Assembly: GCA_000435475.1 (NCBI GenBank)
Contig: FR896073.1
Span: 1 to 8,743 of the forward strand
DNA length: 8,743 nt
DNA from: Cryptobacterium sp. CAG:338
GTDB taxonomy: Bacteria > Actinomycetota > Coriobacteriia > Coriobacteriales > Eggerthellaceae
Direction of reading: 5' to 3'
Shown piece by piece: positions 6,174-8,743 of the stretch (positions are counted from its first letter, which is position 1; each line of letters begins with the position of its first letter). The notes beneath the pieces were generated by a model, which was not told the DNA's origin, ran no database searches, and worked only from the letters and a program-made list of their open reading frames with translations. The translations under genes and the position numbers were made by a program.

Positions 6174-7956
6174 AGCGCTCTTTCACCCCTTGCAAAGGCA
6201 CCGTAACTTCAACAAGCGAAATGCCGGGCACTTCGAAATTCTTTGTCAGCGCTCTACGGAAATCCTCTACCGTAGCTACCTTTGTTGCCGGAACGCCAAA
6301 CGCCTGAGCTACAGCACAAAAATCAACATGCTGCGGCGTAAGGAAGAGTCGCTCGAAATATGCCTCCTTTGATTGTTGGGGCAGCATATCAAAAATTGCG
6401 CCCCCTTGATTGTTCAGTAACACGATGACGATACTTGGTCGATGCATCCCTTCCTTTTCTTGCAAGAGCATCTCTTCCTGAAGCGCTAAGGCATTCATAT
6501 CATGCAGGAACGTCAAATCTCCCGTTAAAAATACCGTCTGCTTAAATTCTTGCGCTGCGCCAAGCGCACTCGATACCGTACCATCAATGCCGTTAAGACC
6601 GCGATTCGCCAATACGGTAAGCCGTTTTCCGCGCGTAAAGTAAAACTCATCCACTGCTCGAATCGCCATACTGTTGGCGCTAAAAAGAAGCGACTCTGCT
6701 GGAATCTCCTGTAAAAGCGCCTGCACATACGCGCCTTCAAAAGAGTCGTCCTCTGCCAATTTGGATGCCAAAATACGTTCCGAACGATCGCGATCCAACA
6801 TTCCCCATTCCTGAATATTGAGAGGAAGATGCGACTGTTCATCAGGCATTTCGTCTAAGTTGTACGACACTGCTTCCAAAAGAGCCACCACGAAATCGAG
6901 AGGATTGGCGGCCACAAAGGTAGTTGTTTGCGCATTGAAATCACGCGATTCTTGCACGTCAACCACAATTTGAGCAGGACGCAGTGATTCTATTGCCTGA
7001 GCAGCGCGCTTGGAAACTGGATAGCGCCCGAAACGAATGACCACCTCAAATTCGGGCATATCAGGCGAATTCATAATTTGGTCATACCCACATATCACCG
7101 CAGGATGACCATAGGAACGAAGTTGTGAGAGAGGATCGGCTAAAAGCGGTGCATCGAAGCGCTCGCTGAACGCAAGAAGTGCTTGCGCCTCTCGATCACG
7201 TCGCGCCTGATCCTGTAGAGCTGCAATCGAGAAAGTTCCCTCGCCCGCAAGAACAATAACTTTATGATTCTCCAAGTATTGCGCTAACACATCGGCATCC
7301 TGCACCGAAAGAGACCGATCAGAACGAATAATACCGGGAAGCACATCGCCACCTTCGATACGTCCAAAGGAGAATAGGTCATCTCGATCAATAGTAGGCA
7401 CCAGTGGCTCATCGAAGGGAAAATTTGCATGCACCACTGATGCTGCCGCTGTCCCAGGGGCGGCGCAAGCTACCAATTCTCGTGCAACTTGACGAATATA
7501 GGCCAAGTCTTTTTCTTCAGTACTCGGCTCAGCCATGCTGAAGAACCGTCTCACATGATCGGAATACACCTTATCCTGATCACAGGTTTGAGGAGCTCCC
7601 AGTTTTTGCAGACGCGCTGGGCGATCTCCTGTTAGAACAATAAGAGGCACACGAGAAGTTTCTGCTTCAAGAACCGCAGGATAGTAATTTGCCACCGCAG
7701 TTCCCGATGTGCAAATAAGCGCTACCGCACGGCCACTTGCCTTTGCAAGTCCCAACGCAAAAAAGCCCGCACCACGCTCATCGACATCAACATAAAGCCG
7801 AAAAGTTGCTCCGAAACGTTTATGAGCTTCATGGGCAACCATAGCGAGAGGAGTCGAACGTGATCCTGGGCTTACCACCACATCGCGAACTCCCAAACGA
7901 ATCAATTCATCGAAAAACGATCCGATATAGAGTCCCAGTTGTTCTGCTTTGTCCAT
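6157..7956 (-). CDS. menD: 2-succinyl-5-enolpyruvyl-6-hydroxy-3-cyclohexene-1-carboxylate synthase
   Basis: This thiamine-diphosphate enzyme adds the succinyl-semialdehyde unit from 2-oxoglutarate to isochorismate, the committed step of the classical menaquinone pathway. Its 599 residues are somewhat longer than the ~550-580 usual for the family. Visible motifs are SPGSRSTPLA (29-38) in the substrate pocket, the catalytic glutamate E60 in DVDERGAGF, ICTSGTAVANYYPAV (81-95), LTGDRP (108-113), GAPQTCDQ (120-127), NRGLNGIDGTVSSALG (451-466), and the diphosphate/Mg site TGDLTFLHD (478-486) through NNQGG (515-519). All three domains of the family are complete. The ATG is preceded by AAGGTGG with a 9-nt gap. 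The gene starts 39 bp after menF, and its last 17 nt overlap the start of menH. Confidence 0.98.
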   Translation of the reverse strand: MDKAEQLGLYIGSFFDELIRLGVRDVVVSPGSRSTPLAMVAHEAHKRFGATFRLYVDVDERGAGFFALGLAKASGRAVALICTSGTAVANYYPAVLEAETSRVPLIVLTGDRPARLQKLGAPQTCDQDKVYSDHVRRFFSMAEPSTEEKDLAYIRQVARELVACAAPGTAAASVVHANFPFDEPLVPTIDRDDLFSFGRIEGGDVLPGIIRSDRSLSVQDADVLAQYLENHKVIVLAGEGTFSIAALQDQARRDREAQALLAFSERFDAPLLADPLSQLRSYGHPAVICGYDQIMNSPDMPEFEVVIRFGRYPVSKRAAQAIESLRPAQIVVDVQESRDFNAQTTTFVAANPLDFVVALLEAVSYNLDEMPDEQSHLPLNIQEWGMLDRDRSERILASKLAEDDSFEGAYVQALLQEIPAESLLFSANSMAIRAVDEFYFTRGKRLTVLANRGLNGIDGTVSSALGAAQEFKQTVFLTGDLTFLHDMNALALQEEMLLQEKEGMHRPSIVIVLLNNQGGAIFDMLPQQSKEAYFERLFLTPQHVDFCAVAQAFGVPATKVATVEDFRRALTKNFEVPGISLVEVTVPLQGVKERYGRYR

Positions 7957-7965
7957 ATTCCTCTA

Positions 7966-7972
7966 CCACCTT
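7966..7972 (-). promoter_or_regulatory. Ribosome binding site of menD
   Basis: AAGGTGG on the minus strand lies 9 nt before the menD ATG, in the 39-bp gap after menF. A second purine run (GAGG) is too close to the start codon to be the main site. Confidence 0.65.
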
Positions 7973-7995
7973 TATTGTTCAAGTCTCTTGAAGCG

Positions 7996-8742
7996 TTATT
8001 GAGGCGCACTAAACGCACTTAAAATCGTTTTTAATTTAAGGTCGATCTCGTCAAACTCATCGCGAGCATTGCTCCCTTCCACAACCCCACATCCTGCATA
8101 AAGCCAACCAGCTTCACCATCAAACACTCCAGAGCGAATCGCCACGGAAAATTCTCCGTCGCCCGCGCCATCAACATACCCAATGGCGCCACCAAAAAAT
8201 CCGCGGTTGTACGATTCTGCTTCACGTAAGGTCATCATAGCTTCGCCAACAGGTGTTCCCGAAAGCGCAGGGGTAGGATGCAGTTGACTAGCAAGCGACA
8301 ACAACGAACGTCCTTCCATTACCTGTGCAGAAACGGGCGTACATAGATGCTGCACGTGTCGAAGCGCTTTAATCGAAGGATTTCGAGGGATTGAAACGTT
8401 ATAGCAATTACGCCCAAATACATCGCGCATAAAGCTCACTACGAATTCATGTTCACGTCTGTTTTTATCGTCCGCCATCAAGGCTTGAGCGCGCTCTTCT
8501 TTTTCAGCTTCGGTTTCGCCACATGATGTAGTGCCCGCTAAACACATGCTCTCCACTGTGGTGCCTTCCTTGCGTACCAGCAGTTCAGGCGTGCAACCGC
8601 AAAAGAATACATCCCCATAGCGATACATAAAAACACACCCGCGCGCATCACCATCGATGAGATTAACCAACAGATCCTTCGACGAAAAGGGCTGATCAGT
8701 TTCAAGATAAATTCGTCTCGAAGGAACAAATTTTTCGATGCG
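7996..8742 (-). CDS. menF: Isochorismate synthase, C-terminal part (5' end cut by window edge)
   Basis: This is the chorismate-binding domain of an isochorismate synthase, which converts chorismate to isochorismate for MenD. 248 residues are visible; the frame is open from the window edge (first full codon at 8742), so the N-terminal half lies outside. In fragment numbering, the landmarks are KFVPSRR (4-10, equivalent to the KVVLAR segment with the proposed general-base lysine), TPELLV (51-56, proposed general-acid Glu), AGT (69-71), REHE (96-99), HPTPALSGTP (155-164), ESYNRGFFGGAIGY (176-189), GDGEFSVAIRS (194-204) and AGCGVVEGSN (216-225) followed by the metal-binding D/E-rich tail. The lysine in the first motif favours isochorismate synthase over anthranilate or aminodeoxychorismate synthase, and the position directly before menD supports this strongly. 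The proline in VPSR, where leucine is usual, is a minor oddity. An internal TTG at 8670 is not the start. Confidence 0.95.
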   Translation of the reverse strand, partial: RIEKFVPSRRIYLETDQPFSSKDLLVNLIDGDARGCVFMYRYGDVFFCGCTPELLVRKEGTTVESMCLAGTTSCGETEAEKEERAQALMADDKNRREHEFVVSFMRDVFGRNCYNVSIPRNPSIKALRHVQHLCTPVSAQVMEGRSLLSLASQLHPTPALSGTPVGEAMMTLREAESYNRGFFGGAIGYVDGAGDGEFSVAIRSGVFDGEAGWLYAGCGVVEGSNARDEFDEIDLKLKTILSAFSAPQ

Positions 8743-8743
8743 A

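Noticed and set aside
7996..8670. Complete 224-residue protein starting at the TTG at 8670
   Set aside because: The frame stays open to the window edge and upstream residues include the KFVPSRR segment of the chorismate-binding domain, so the gene is truncated by the window and the TTG is internal.

Overview
The window reads as a stretch of a menaquinone (vitamin K2) biosynthesis operon on the minus strand, followed by a phosphate transporter gene on the same strand. The base composition is about half G+C. The protein styles (actinobacterial-looking MenF/MenD/MenB and a Pit transporter of the HGAQDGQKF subtype) and the compact anaerobe-like men cluster suggest a Coriobacteriia-type actinobacterium. 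A lower-GC member such as a Cryptobacterium- or Slackia-like organism fits best. This placement comes from memory of protein style only and is tentative.

Read along the minus strand (right to left), the window contains: the C-terminal part of menF (isochorismate synthase, cut by the right edge); menD (SEPHCHC synthase); menH (SHCHC synthase, overlapping menD by 17 nt and enlarged by two low-complexity insertions); menB (DHNA-CoA synthase of the bicarbonate-dependent type); and one 905-codon gene that fuses MenE (O-succinylbenzoate-CoA ligase) to MenC (O-succinylbenzoate synthase). A strong intrinsic terminator follows at 1231-1266. Next comes an AT-rich spacer that probably carries the promoter of the next gene, then a pit-type phosphate transporter that starts with GTG at 969 and runs off the left edge.

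Together the five men genes encode every step from chorismate to DHNA-CoA: chorismate to isochorismate (MenF), to SEPHCHC (MenD), to SHCHC (MenH), to OSB (MenC domain), to OSB-CoA (MenE domain), to DHNA-CoA (MenB). The thioesterase (MenI), prenyltransferase (MenA) and methyltransferase (MenG/UbiE) are not in the window.

The least ordinary items are the MenE-MenC fusion, a basic tandem 21/24-bp repeat inserted in menH just before its nucleophile elbow, and a hairpin with a T-tract between menB and the fusion gene. I found no mobile element, CRISPR array, tRNA or rRNA, and nothing that amounts to a wholly new system.
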